A stretch of DNA of 51,703 nt from an uncultured bacterium (GCA_903925685.1 CAIYGI010000096.1:1-51703); one strand, 5' to 3'; counted from the first letter of the stretch, positions 1-9,664 are shown. The notes: generated by a model from the sequence alone, not told the origin. Numbers and translations are program-made.

Positions 1-23
1 ATCGTGCCCGGTGTCCCTTCCCC

Positions 24-141
24 GCTCCAAATCCGCCACGAAACCAGCCCCGTTCGTCTCGTTGCGCTCCTCCTTGCCCGCTCCTCACGCTCGCTCCGCC
101 CACTCCGGGGGCGTCACGGCCCTTACGCGCGGATTTGGGGC
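24..141. repeat. Long-range inverted repeat upstream of the pilin genes
   Basis: A 13-bp arm at 24-36 is repeated in reverse complement at 129-141 with one G/T-type mismatch; the central 10 bp (27-36 against 129-138) match perfectly. The 92 nt between them hold no convincing gene. It could be a long hairpin in an upstream leader or the two ends of a small element. It lies just upstream of the candidate promoter for the first pilin gene. Confidence 0.4.
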
Positions 142-153
142 AAAACTCAGTTC

Positions 154-182
154 TTGACAATATCCGCGGTCTGTTGTACGCT
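154..182 (+). promoter_or_regulatory. Sigma70-type promoter for the Tad/Flp locus
   Basis: TTGACA at 154-159, a 17-bp spacer and TACGCT at 177-182 form a good housekeeping promoter. The predicted transcription start is at about 189-190, which is the A of the first ATG (190), so the transcript would be leaderless or nearly so. This is the only strong promoter seen before the pilus genes and may drive the whole locus. Confidence 0.5.
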
Positions 183-189
183 GATAAGA

Positions 190-360
190 ATGATGGTTCA
201 GTCAAAGGCTAGAAAACGGCGAGGTCAGGCCATGACGGAATTCATGATCGTGGCGGGGTTGTTGGTGTGGGCATTTGGCTTTTTTATGTTTATTTTTATG
301 CCCATCCTGAAAGAATACGGTGGCAGAATATTGAATTTGGTGGGGTCGGAATATCCATAA
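190..360 (+). CDS. Small Flp/TadE-like prepilin (56 aa)
   Basis: The product has a basic N-terminus, then RRGQAMTEF followed by about 25 hydrophobic residues. A processing site G|QAMTEF places Glu at +5, as in type IVb Flp prepilins cut by a TadV/CpaA-type peptidase; the usual Tyr at +6 is Phe here. Such proteins sit in the inner membrane and are assembled into, or prime, the Tad pilus. ATG 190 was chosen because longer upstream extensions have no domain and the candidate promoter fires at this position. The Flp pilin gene follows 25 nt later. It could equally be a minimal TadE-type pseudopilin. No clear Shine-Dalgarno sequence precedes it, consistent with a leaderless message. Confidence 0.6.
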   Translation: MMVQSKARKRRGQAMTEFMIVAGLLVWAFGFFMFIFMPILKEYGGRILNLVGSEYP

Positions 361-385
361 ATTGCACACGAAAGAGGAACCGCAC

Positions 386-586
386 ATGAAGATTAATCGT
401 CGCGGACAGGGCATGGTAGAGTACATCATTATTGTCGCCGTTGTTGCATTGGCGGCCCTCACGATCTTCGGCATCTTTGGCGACACGATCCGCGAAAAAC
501 TTGGCGGCGCCGTCAAGTCACTCAGCAACACAGCCGGCACGGACAATTCGACCAAGTCGGAAGACTATCTGAAGGCCCTCAAGTAA
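386..586 (+). CDS. flp: Flp family type IVb pilin (66 aa)
   Basis: This is the probable major subunit of the Tad pilus. It carries the canonical motif RRGQGMVEY, with cleavage after Gly and Glu-Tyr at mature positions +5/+6, then a hydrophobic helix of about 22 residues and a short polar C-terminal tail rich in Ser, Thr and Lys. The length is typical for Flp pilins. ATG 386 is preceded by an AGAGG ribosome site at about 373-377. The adjacent TadE-like, CpaB, CpaF, TadB and TadC genes support the assignment. It should be exported by the inner-membrane Tad machinery after processing by a prepilin peptidase, whose gene is not in this window. Confidence 0.85.
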   Translation: MKINRRGQGMVEYIIIVAVVALAALTIFGIFGDTIREKLGGAVKSLSNTAGTDNSTKSEDYLKALK

Positions 587-609
587 GCGGGCGCGCCGGG
601 TTGTTTGTG

Positions 610-830
610 AGCGAAGAGTGGACTGCGAAGAGCGAAGAGTAAACAGTGAACAGTGGTCGACTCTTCGCCGCGTTAGACTGTTCACCGTTCGTAATCGGTC
701 AGTTACAGTGGAAAGCATTGGCGGGGCCTCGTCGAGGCTGCCGAGCGTGGTGCAAGCGAGCGTGGCGTGAATGGTCCAAGACGACGCGCTCCCCACTGTT
801 TACTGTTCACTATTTACTGTTCACTGCTTA
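610..830. repeat. Heptamer arrays in inverted orientation (AACAGTG / CACTGTT family)
   Basis: The flp-tadE gap (587-845) has no supported gene. At 610-656 the sequence runs in 7-bp steps: GCGAAGA units pass into GTAAACA and GTGAACA units. At 794-828 five consecutive heptamers (CACTGTT, TACTGTT, CACTATT, TACTGTT, CACTGCT) are the reverse complement of the same family. The two arms could pair into a large imperfect hairpin with a loop of about 140 nt. The arrays end just before the ribosome site of the next gene. Confidence 0.7.
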
Positions 831-845
831 CCGAACGGAGGACGC

Positions 846-1424
846 ATGTGGCGCTGCCTAAACCAGTCTAATCGCCCGCCGGCTCAAGTCCGGCAGGTCC
901 GGCGCGGACAGGCGATCATCGAATCCTCGCTGGTTCTGGCCCTGGTCTGCCTCGTGCTCTTCGGTTTGTTCGAAATTTCGCAGCTTTTCGCCGCGCAGGA
1001 GATTCTGGACTACGCCGCCGCCCGCGGCGCGCGTGCGGAAACGGTTGGGTTCAATAGTTTCATGGTGCAGAAAATCGTCCGCGTGGGGGCTATTCCGAAC
1101 GCCGGACGTTTGATCAATCCCGTCATCATCGGCGGGCCAGCCGCGCAATCCGATGCCGAACTGGCCCGCATCCCGCTTTACCTTGGCGGCGAGAACGCCG
1201 GTCGCCTGACGGGCATCCTCGACTACGACCACTGGGATTCCGTCGGCCTCCCAGTATCAACGCTGGTCGGTGGGTTGATCCGTGAACATCTAAGCCAGAC
1301 CTACGATCTGCGCGGCTTCCCGTTCAGCCAGGCCTTCTACAGTGGCGACACTCTGCCGCTGGAGGGCGAAGCCTACATCGAAAGCCACTATCCGCTCTAT
1401 ATGAACGAGGGCTATGGACCATAA
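846..1424 (+). CDS. TadE-like pilus assembly pseudopilin
   Basis: TadE-like proteins are membrane-anchored minor pseudopilins of the Tad pilus. The N-terminus has a basic stretch, then RRGQAIIES (processing site with Glu at +5) and a transmembrane helix of about 22 residues at roughly 25-48. A periplasmic domain of about 140 residues follows. ATG 846 has a CGGAGG ribosome site 5 nt upstream, and a more upstream reading frame would pass through repeat DNA. Its last codons overlap the proposed start of the next pseudopilin gene at 1414. Family membership rests on the prepilin-like N-terminus and the locus; the periplasmic part is not recognisable by eye. Confidence 0.7.
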   Translation: MWRCLNQSNRPPAQVRQVRRGQAIIESSLVLALVCLVLFGLFEISQLFAAQEILDYAAARGARAETVGFNSFMVQKIVRVGAIPNAGRLINPVIIGGPAAQSDAELARIPLYLGGENAGRLTGILDYDHWDSVGLPVSTLVGGLIREHLSQTYDLRGFPFSQAFYSGDTLPLEGEAYIESHYPLYMNEGYGP

Positions 1425-2979
1425 CACGAACGGCTCGCGAGGACGCTCGCCCTCCCTGGCGGGTTATTGTGACTCACGAGATGATTCCATGGGAGGGCGA
1501 GCGTCCTCGCGAGCCGCAACGCCGCGCGCGAGCCGCAGCGCACGCCGCGGGCAGACGATGATCTTCATCATCTTCGCCCTGGTCATCGGCGCCTTGCTGG
1601 TGCTCTTCAATGCCGATTTGCACCGGACCATCTTCGCCAAGTTCGTCAGCCAGAACGCCGGCGACAGCGCCGCGCTGGCCGCCGCGCGCTGGCAGGGCGC
1701 CACGCTCAACCTGATCGGCGACCTCAACGTGCTCAAGGCCGTCGCCGTCAGCCGCAACGACCCCGACACCGTCAACACGCTGACGGAACTTCAGAAACGT
1801 TTGAACTTCGTCGGGCCCATGGCCGGCCTCGTCGCCGCCCAGCAGGCCGCCAAAAACAACGGCATTTTCGACAATCCGGACTTCAAAAGAATACTACTAG
1901 AGCATGCCCAGGTCGTGCGCACGGAATATCCATCGAAAACCGATCCGAACAGCGGCCAGTTGCTTTTCCCCGAGCCGTGGATAGGCGCCTGGCGCGACTA
2001 TGCCGACATGATCGAGATGGTTGCAAACGACGGCGTGGCGGCGGCGCCCGACAACGCGCGCTACTACACGGACTTCACCGGCGGCCACATGCTGTTGCGC
2101 CTGGATTTTTACAACGCCGTCGCCAGTGCCGACTGGTGCTGGTTTCTACACCACGCCATGACTCTTTTGCGGACCTATCAGAATTACCATTCCTGGCCGC
2201 CGTTGCCGCCGCAAGTCACGCTCAACCATCCGGTTAATTGCGAATACTTCGGACTCGGCCTGGCTTGCGCCAGCGGCACCGTCTCAAAAGCAGACGGCAC
2301 CATCGATGCCATCAATGTTGCGCTTGACGAGCGCCGTCCCAGCGGCGTCAGGGAATCCGTCATCACCAACCAAACGCTGACTGCCGCCTGGTTCTGGTTC
2401 GATCCGGGCGCATGGACCGCGTGGTCCGGATTCTCGCCCGCCGACGGCGAAATATTCCCGGCCAAGGGCTCGATCAAGCCGCAGTACAATTATCTTGGGG
2501 CCGACTCCGTCGTTCGCATCCAGACGGAATTCGACCGCCTGACGCCCAGCGTCTCCAATGCCGCCATCACCTGGACCGCGGCGGCGAAGGCCTTCGGCTG
2601 CATGACCAACGACCAGGCCATGCTCGAACGCCCCGACACGCTCAGCCTCGTGCTGCCGGTTTTCTCCGAGGTGCGTCTTTTCCCCGTGGATGTCTCCACG
2701 GCGCCCGAAGGCGGCGCCTTCAACATCGCCTGGCGCGAACACATCGAAAAACACCTCACGGGCTGGACCGACTATCAAGGGTACCATTCCGGCTACGCGC
2801 AGTACGGCCCGGGCTTGCTCAATACGAGCTGCTTTTACTGCCGCCAACTGGTACGTTGGGAAGACCCGCTCTTTCGCGGAACAGGGATCCAGTGGCTGGC
2901 GCAACCGGGAAACGCCGCAAAATGCCAGCTTACCGGCGGCGGCGGCGGACCGGGCGGGGGCACGCATCGTGGACATTAA
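1414..2979 (+). CDS. TadG-like pilus assembly protein
   Basis: After an odd N-terminal leader, RRGQTMIF and a single transmembrane helix begin at about residue 46. The following segment (QNAGDSAALAAARWQGATLN) matches the post-helix region of TadG/TadE-like pilus proteins, and a periplasmic domain of about 430 residues with a Gly-rich tail ends the protein. ATG 1414 overlaps the previous stop (1422-1424) and has GAGGG upstream. With this start, residues 6-35 are encoded by a perfect 26-bp inverted repeat (1431-1516). An alternative start at ATG 1489, inside that repeat, would still keep the membrane anchor. The family is fairly secure; the exact start is not. Confidence 0.65.
   Translation: MDHNTNGSRGRSPSLAGYCDSRDDSMGGRASSRAATPRASRSARRGQTMIFIIFALVIGALLVLFNADLHRTIFAKFVSQNAGDSAALAAARWQGATLNLIGDLNVLKAVAVSRNDPDTVNTLTELQKRLNFVGPMAGLVAAQQAAKNNGIFDNPDFKRILLEHAQVVRTEYPSKTDPNSGQLLFPEPWIGAWRDYADMIEMVANDGVAAAPDNARYYTDFTGGHMLLRLDFYNAVASADWCWFLHHAMTLLRTYQNYHSWPPLPPQVTLNHPVNCEYFGLGLACASGTVSKADGTIDAINVALDERRPSGVRESVITNQTLTAAWFWFDPGAWTAWSGFSPADGEIFPAKGSIKPQYNYLGADSVVRIQTEFDRLTPSVSNAAITWTAAAKAFGCMTNDQAMLERPDTLSLVLPVFSEVRLFPVDVSTAPEGGAFNIAWREHIEKHLTGWTDYQGYHSGYAQYGPGLLNTSCFYCRQLVRWEDPLFRGTGIQWLAQPGNAAKCQLTGGGGGPGGGTHRGH
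1431..1516. repeat. BIME-like double REP hairpin inside the tadG-like gene
   Basis: Arms 1431-1456 and 1491-1516 are perfect 26-bp inverted repeats separated by 34 nt. Read outward, each arm is GGAG followed by a 20-nt imperfect hairpin with a TCCT loop, which is the head and foot layout of REP sequences; two inverted REPs make a BIME. The element lies within the N-terminal coding region of the TadG-like protein. Two elements of similar layout occur at 5600-5687 and 25626-25713. Confidence 0.75.
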
Positions 2980-2980
2980 T

Positions 2981-3631
2981 ATGAAGTCAGAAGTCAGAAG
3001 TCGGAAGTCAGAGGTCGGAGGTCGGAGATCGGAGATCGGCATCAATCGTCCGACCTCTGACCTCCGCCTTCCACCTTCCGCCCTCCGCCTTCCGACCTCC
3101 GACCTCCGACTTCTGACCTCCGACCTCCGACCTCCGACCTCCGACTCCCGGCACGGCCAGGCCATCATCGAACTGGTCGTCGGCCTGGTCGTGATGTTGA
3201 TCGTCTTTGCCGGTTTGCTGCAAATCGGCGGACTCAACCGTTTGCACACACGCACCATGATCGAAGCGCGCAGCGATGCCGCCAACCGCATGTTCTTCGG
3301 CGCCGCCACGCCCGATGCCCACTACATTCTCGATTGCACACCCGGACCGGACGGCCGCCGATATACCCGCGACGACGCGTTTGACACGGCCGCCGTGGGC
3401 AACTTTCAGGGCCATGTGCTGGCCTATGCCAAATTGATTCCGCTAGAGGGCGTCAGGCCCCACAATTCCATCAACAATTTGGACACCGATCCGACCGCCT
3501 TGGACCTGGTTCATGGACAACAGACTTACGCAACCAACCTCTATCCGATCATGCGCGATCTGGTTTACGGCACCAATTCCATTGACGTGCATTCCGATGT
3601 CTTCATGACCAGGATCGAGGGTTTGCCTTGA
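2981..3631 (+). CDS. TadE-like pseudopilin with a repeat-encoded N-terminus
   Basis: The recognisable part starts at about residue 60: RHGQAIIEL (prepilin-like, Glu at +5) followed by a transmembrane helix and a periplasmic domain of about 130 residues. The first 55 or so residues are a seven-residue-periodic peptide (motifs such as KSEVRSRKSEV and PTSDLRLL) translated straight through a heptamer DNA array at 2984-3146. ATG 2981 lies 2 nt after the previous stop, so translation is probably coupled. Whether the repeat-encoded leader is made, or initiation occurs further in, cannot be decided here. It is the third TadE/TadG-type pseudopilin in a row. Confidence 0.6.
   Translation: MKSEVRSRKSEVGGRRSEIGINRPTSDLRLPPSALRLPTSDLRLLTSDLRPPTSDSRHGQAIIELVVGLVVMLIVFAGLLQIGGLNRLHTRTMIEARSDAANRMFFGAATPDAHYILDCTPGPDGRRYTRDDAFDTAAVGNFQGHVLAYAKLIPLEGVRPHNSINNLDTDPTALDLVHGQQTYATNLYPIMRDLVYGTNSIDVHSDVFMTRIEGLP
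2984..3146. repeat. Heptamer arrays forming a large hairpin (GAAGTCR / CCTCCGA family)
   Basis: About eight consecutive 7-bp units of the GAAGTCA, GAGGTCG and GAGATCG kind run from 2984 to 3039. After a 9-nt gap, about fourteen reverse-complement units (TCCGACC, TCTGACC, TCCGCCT and similar) run to 3146. The arms can fold into a near-continuous stem of about 50 bp. No stop codon interrupts the coding frame, so the array is read as a seven-residue repeat in the TadE-like protein. Confidence 0.85.
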
Positions 3632-4362
3632 AACACACGCGCTCCTCGATTCTCATGCTGGCGGCAGCGCTGTTTGCGGCCGCGCTGCTGGCTGTCGCTC
3701 CGGTCACGGCCAGCGTCTTTCAACGCCTTGGCCGCGGCGACGGGACGGAAGACTGGCTGCGCCGTCTACCCGGGCGTCTGCTTTACAGCGCTGTCGTCGA
3801 AGTCAACGGCGCCGCCGCCAGCGTCGCGGCCCTGGCCCTGGATGGCGCCGCCGCGGTGGCATTGCGGCAGCATCTCAGGCAGACCGCCGAAAGTCTCGGG
3901 CGGGTGGTCGAGCATTATGCCGGCGACGGGGTTGAACGTACGGACACTGTGTCCGGCGATCGCCGCCGCATGTTGCTGGCGCTGACGCCCCCCGGCGGCT
4001 CGGCCATGCTGCTGGCCGTGGATCAGCCAGCCGCCGAAATACCCGCCGGCGCCCCACCCCGCGCCGCGCCCGCCGGCATTCCGGTCTTTCCCGGCGCACA
4101 GTCCTTATGCTATATGAGCAATCGTTCTTCGGGGTCCACGCTGGCGACCGCGCAGACCACGGCATCGCCGTCGGCGGTGCTGGCGTTTTACGCCGTGGAA
4201 CTTGACCGCGCCGGCTGGGCGCCGGCTGGACCCGGCGCCGGAGGCGGCGCGGCCGGTGTGCTGCTCTCGCGGCGCGGCCGTCTGTTATGCTGTGTGTTTG
4301 CGCAGATGGATCCCCAGGGGAGCGGCAGCCGCATTGCGGTGCTGACGCGGGGGACGGAGTAA
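3628..4362 (+). CDS. Uncharacterised exported protein in the Tad locus
   Basis: A TTG start overlaps the previous stop (TTGA at 3628-3631). A signal peptide or anchor of about 28 residues (hydrophobic core LAAALFAAALLAVAP) is followed by an Ala/Gly-rich domain of about 210 residues. The C-terminal third contains AVLAFYAVELDRAGWAP, reminiscent of periplasmic FYxxxLxxxGW domains. I do not recognise the family. Position between the pseudopilins and cpaB suggests a periplasmic role in pilus assembly, perhaps as a pilotin-like or structural factor; this is inference from context only. Confidence 0.6.
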   Translation: MKHTRSSILMLAAALFAAALLAVAPVTASVFQRLGRGDGTEDWLRRLPGRLLYSAVVEVNGAAASVAALALDGAAAVALRQHLRQTAESLGRVVEHYAGDGVERTDTVSGDRRRMLLALTPPGGSAMLLAVDQPAAEIPAGAPPRAAPAGIPVFPGAQSLCYMSNRSSGSTLATAQTTASPSAVLAFYAVELDRAGWAPAGPGAGGGAAGVLLSRRGRLLCCVFAQMDPQGSGSRIAVLTRGTE

Positions 4363-4366
4363 AAAT

Positions 4367-5185
4367 ATGAAACAGAAGACCGTTTTGATTTTTTCGCTGA
4401 TCGCCGGACTGATCGCCTTCCTGCTCACGCGGCAGTATTTCGCCGCCAAGGCCTCCCAGCTCGACAGGGAGCGCGAACGCCTTTTCGCGGGGGTTCACAT
4501 GGTGCGCGTGATCGCGTCGTTGCGCGATCTGCCGGTCAACACCGTGCTGCGGCGCGAAGACCTGGCCGAAAAACAATCGCTGGACCACGATGTCAGCAAG
4601 AATACGGTTCTGCCGGACGACGTGGACCAGATCATCGGCAAGAAGCTGAAATACTCCATCGAAAAGGGCAATACGCTCTTCTGGTCCGATGTGGACGTGC
4701 CCTACCGCGCCGGCGGCGGGCTGGGCGCGATCGTCACGCCCAAGATGCGCGCGCTCTCGATCAACGTCAGCGGCGCCGCCGCCGTCAGCGGGCTGGTGCA
4801 GCCCAACGACCGGGTGGATGTGCTGGGCACCTTCTACCTGCCCGGCAAGACCGAGGCCGACCTGGAGGCGATCACCCTCACGCTGCTGCAGGACGTGACG
4901 GTCCTCGCCGTCGGCCAGCGCACCGCCCGCCTGGGCGAGAGCGCCGATCGCAATGCCGCCAGCGGCTACAGCATGGTTACCTTCGAGATCACCCCCCGCG
5001 AGGCCGAACTGCTGGTCTTCACCGAGACCATGAAGGGCCGCCTCACGCTGGCGCTGCGCAACCCAAGCGACGTCAGTTACGAAAACGAACTGCCGTCGCT
5101 GAACTTCGACCAGGTGCAAAAAATGCTGCCCGTTTTGAACCAGTACCGGCAAATCACCATCCGTCAGAAAGGCCGGACGCTCTAG
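4367..5185 (+). CDS. cpaB: CpaB/RcpC family Flp pilus assembly protein
   Basis: CpaB/RcpC is a periplasmic, membrane-anchored component that works with the outer-membrane secretin of the Tad system. The 272-aa product has one N-terminal transmembrane segment (residues 5-22), a SAF-like domain containing LRDLPVNTVLRREDL at about 52-66, and the RcpC-type core at about 110-240 (ALSINVSGAAAVSGLVQPND, then VDVLGTF). Length and domain order fit the family. ATG 4367 begins 4 nt after the previous stop. The RcpA/CpaC secretin gene that usually accompanies it is absent from the visible locus. Confidence 0.85.
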   Translation: MKQKTVLIFSLIAGLIAFLLTRQYFAAKASQLDRERERLFAGVHMVRVIASLRDLPVNTVLRREDLAEKQSLDHDVSKNTVLPDDVDQIIGKKLKYSIEKGNTLFWSDVDVPYRAGGGLGAIVTPKMRALSINVSGAAAVSGLVQPNDRVDVLGTFYLPGKTEADLEAITLTLLQDVTVLAVGQRTARLGESADRNAASGYSMVTFEITPREAELLVFTETMKGRLTLALRNPSDVSYENELPSLNFDQVQKMLPVLNQYRQITIRQKGRTL

Positions 5186-5221
5186 GCCGCGCGCCGCGGA
5201 TTGTCCGGAATTTCGACCACC

Positions 5222-7029
<1,808 letters not shown>

Positions 7030-7033
<4 letters not shown>

Positions 7034-7917
7034 TCGAACTGCTCCTGCCCTGGCTGATTCCGCTGCTGGCCGCCGCCGGCGCCGCGGGCGTGGTTTGGTT
7101 CATGCTGCGCGCCCTGCAGGCCGGCGCGGAGGAATATTCCAATGCCTACACCTCGGCCGCCGCGGAAAGGCTGGAGGACATGTTCCTCTTCATTCCGCCG
7201 CGGCGCATCCTGGAACTGGCCACGGCCCTCTCCGCCACCTGCGGCGTGATCGGTTTCGGACTGGCGGGCGGTTTCACGCTGGACACCGTCATCCGCGGCC
7301 TGCTCGTGGCCACGCTCTTCGCCTGGGGAGGCTGGCAACTGCCGTCGCTGATTCTGACCGTCATGCGCCGCCGCCGCCTCAGCCAGTTCAACGAACAACT
7401 GGTGGACACGCTAAATACCATGAGCAACGCCCTGCGCGCCGGCTTCAGCATCCAGCAGGCTTTCGAGACCATCGCCCGCGAGAACCGCGCGCCGATTTCC
7501 CAGGAGTTCGGCGTTTTCCTGCACGAGACGCGCGTCGGACTGAACATGTCCGAAGCCATGAACAATCTCGAAGCCCGAGTCGGCAGTCAGGACCTGATGC
7601 TGATGGTCGCGGCCATCGAAACGGCGCGCCAGACCGGCGGCAATCTGACGGAGGTCTTCGACAAGATCGCCCATACCATCCGCGAGCGCATGCGTGTCGA
7701 GCGCCGCATCCGCACGCTCACCGCGCAAGGCCGCCTGCAGGGCATCGTCGTCGGCGCCATGCCCTTTCTGCTGGCTGCCGCCATGAGCCTGCTCGACGCG
7801 CGCATGATGACATCCTTCTTCCATTCGACCATGGGCGTCACAATCTGCGTCGCGGTCCTGCTGCTGGTGGGTTTCGGCGGTCTTTTGATCCGCAAGATCG
7901 TGAGGATTGACGTATGA
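7030..7917 (+). CDS. tadB: TadB-like type II/IV secretion F-domain protein
   Basis: TadB is an inner-membrane platform protein that couples the CpaF ATPase to pilin extrusion. The 295-aa product has N-terminal transmembrane helices (about 5-27 and 68-105), a T2SSF domain (about 120-245; NTMSNALRAGFSIQQAFETI and AIETARQTGGNLTEVFDKIA are characteristic) and C-terminal helices at about 240-290. It begins within the last codon of cpaF (ATGA) and overlaps tadC the same way, so the three are translationally coupled. Confidence 0.88.
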
Positions 7918-8846
7918 CCGCCGCCGAATTTTCCTACACCATCGCGCTTTGCGCGCTCTGGTCGGTTTTCGCCGCCGGCGTGGCATGGTACAGCCTGGGC
8001 GTGCTGGGGCAGGTCACTTACATCACGCTCGCCGACGGCCGCCGGCAGGAACGCCGCCTGCCGTTGCTCTTCCGTCTGCTGCTGCCGCTCTCCGTTCATG
8101 TGGCGCCGCTCTTCCGCCGTCCCTCCTTCGCGGCCACCCTGAGTCTGACCGAAGCACGCCTCGTGGCGGCCGGTTTCCAGGGACTGCTCAGCCCGGTGGA
8201 GTTTTGGTCGCTGCGTATTCTGCTGCCGCTGATTCCCGGCCTGCTGCTGAGCGTGTTGATCTGGATGCTCGTGGCCCTGGCGCCGGGACAGACGGGCGCC
8301 GTGATGGCCCGCCAGACAGGTTCGGCAACCCTGCTGATCCTACTGTTATATTTCGCCTGGCCGGGACTCTGGTTGCGCAGCGCCCTGCGCCGCCGACAGC
8401 ACAACATCCAGCGCGCCCTGCCCTTCGTATTGGATCTGCTGACGCTTTCGGTCGAGGCCGGACTCGATTTCATGACCGCCATGCAGCGCATCACCACCCG
8501 CCGCCAGACGGACGAACTCGGCGAGGAGATGCTGCAGGTGATCCGCGAGATTCAGCTTGGCAAGACCCGCCGCCTGGCGCTGGGCGACATGGCCAAGCGG
8601 GTCGATCAGGCGGACGTCCGCACCGTGGTCAGCGCCCTGATACAGGCCGACGAGCTGGGCGTCGGGATCGCGCAAATCCTGCGCATCCAGTCCGACCAGA
8701 TGCGCCAGCGCCGTTTCGAGCGCGCCGAAAAACTGGCCAACGAGGCGCCCGTCAAACTGCTCCTGCCGCTCGTCGCCTTCATTTTTCCAGCCGTCTTTCT
8801 GATCCTGCTCGGCCCCATTATCCTGCAGATGCTCCGCCACCTGTAA
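7914..8846 (+). CDS. tadC: TadC-like type II/IV secretion F-domain protein
   Basis: This is the second inner-membrane platform protein of the Tad system, paired with TadB. The 310-aa product has transmembrane helices near residues 8-30, 95-125 and 285-308 and a T2SSF domain with FVLDLLTLSVEAGLDFMTAM at about 170-190 and the later motif DELGVGIAQILRIQSDQMRQ. Start ATG 7914 overlaps the tadB stop by 4 nt. It is the last pilus gene in the window; repeat-like DNA and a toxin-antitoxin pair follow. Confidence 0.88.
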   Translation: MTAAEFSYTIALCALWSVFAAGVAWYSLGVLGQVTYITLADGRRQERRLPLLFRLLLPLSVHVAPLFRRPSFAATLSLTEARLVAAGFQGLLSPVEFWSLRILLPLIPGLLLSVLIWMLVALAPGQTGAVMARQTGSATLLILLLYFAWPGLWLRSALRRRQHNIQRALPFVLDLLTLSVEAGLDFMTAMQRITTRRQTDELGEEMLQVIREIQLGKTRRLALGDMAKRVDQADVRTVVSALIQADELGVGIAQILRIQSDQMRQRRFERAEKLANEAPVKLLLPLVAFIFPAVFLILLGPIILQMLRHL

Positions 8847-8879
8847 GCGAGTAGTGAGCGGGGAGTTAGTGAAGGCATG
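8847..8879. repeat. Weak heptamer-like array after tadC
   Basis: The short 3' flank of tadC reads GAGTAGT, GAGCGGG, GAGTTAG and TGAAGGC in 7-bp steps. It is too short and diverged to be certain, but it sits in a gap as the clearer arrays do. Confidence 0.35.
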
Positions 8880-8932
8880 ATTTCCAAACGCTTCAGGATC
8901 GGCGGGCACGGCGACAACGGCGCGAACACGAC

Positions 8933-8972
8933 TTGACAATCAAGAGCGTCTATGGTCACATGTCCATGGTCA
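8933..8972 (+). promoter_or_regulatory. Promoter and operator-like repeats for the toxin-antitoxin pair
   Basis: TTGACA at 8933-8938 with a 17-bp spacer to a weak TCACAT box (8956-8961) could be the promoter. Two copies of ATGGTCA (8952-8958 and 8966-8972) lie 14 bp apart across the predicted start of transcription. Phd/VapB antitoxins normally repress their own operon, so these are candidate operator half-sites. Confidence 0.4.
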
Positions 8973-9005
8973 TATTACCCGATACAGCGTTCGCGGGAGG
9001 TGGTT

Positions 9006-9233
9006 ATGGATGTCGCGGCAGGCTTGTTCAAGGCGCAGTGTTTGAAGTTGATGGATCGTGTGGCGGAGAAGCGTGAAACGATTACGGTCACCAAGCGGGG
9101 CAAGGCGGTGGCCAGACTGGTGCCGGTTGCGACGACTCTGAATCGTCGGCTGTTCGGCTATCTTCGCGGGAAGGGGAAGATCACGGGTGACATCGTCGCC
9201 CCCACCGGCGAGGCGTGGGAGGCGCAGCGATGA
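9006..9233 (+). CDS. Phd/YefM family antitoxin
   Basis: This 75-aa protein would bind and neutralise the PIN toxin encoded next to it and repress the shared promoter. The N-terminal Phd/YefM fold is visible as VAAGLFKAQCLKLMDRVAE, then TITVTKRGKAVARLVPV; the C-terminal part (from about residue 45) is the toxin-binding tail. ATG 9006 has a GGGAGG ribosome site about 6 nt upstream and fits the known N-terminus better than upstream starts. Its stop overlaps the toxin start by 4 nt. Confidence 0.85.
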   Translation: MDVAAGLFKAQCLKLMDRVAEKRETITVTKRGKAVARLVPVATTLNRRLFGYLRGKGKITGDIVAPTGEAWEAQR

Positions 9234-9664
9234 CGCGACCGGTTCTGCTGGATACCCATGTGTGGGTGTGGCTGATGCTGGGGGACAACCGCTTGGGCAG
9301 CGCCAATCGCCGGATGTTGGAAACGGCCGTTCCGGATGGGCGACTGCGCGTTTCGGTCATCTCGGTATGGGAAGTCGCGATGTTGGAGGCCAAGGGACGA
9401 CTGACCCTGGCGGCGGATTGCGAGGGTTGGATTCTTGAGGCGCTCGCCGCGCCGGGTATCCGGCTGGCGGAAATCACCCCCCGCATCGCCATCTCCAGCA
9501 CCCGGTTGCCGGGTGTGTTTCACGGCGACCCCGCCGACCGCATGCTCGTCGCCACCGCCCGCGAATCCGAGGCCACCCTTCTCACCGCCGATCAAGCGAT
9601 CCTTCAGTATGGAAGCGAAGGTTATGTACACGCCATGCGCGCAGAACCGTTGTCTGGTCGCTGA
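9230..9664 (+). CDS. PIN-domain toxin (VapC-like ribonuclease)
   Basis: PIN-domain toxins are Mg-dependent RNases that cleave tRNA or rRNA when the antitoxin is degraded. The 144-aa product keeps the acidic active-site set: D8 (LLDTHVWVW), E48 (SVWEVAML), D103 (DPADRML) and D121 (LLTADQAI). The THVWVWLMLGD start is typical of the PIN subgroup paired with Phd-type antitoxins. ATG 9230 overlaps the antitoxin stop (ATGA). All catalytic residues are present, so it looks functional. Confidence 0.88.
   Translation: MTRPVLLDTHVWVWLMLGDNRLGSANRRMLETAVPDGRLRVSVISVWEVAMLEAKGRLTLAADCEGWILEALAAPGIRLAEITPRIAISSTRLPGVFHGDPADRMLVATARESEATLLTADQAILQYGSEGYVHAMRAEPLSGR

Noticed and set aside
4-189. N-terminal extension of the first small pilin to position 4
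   Set aside because: The extension has no signal or domain, and a promoter lies within it directing transcription to start at ATG 190.
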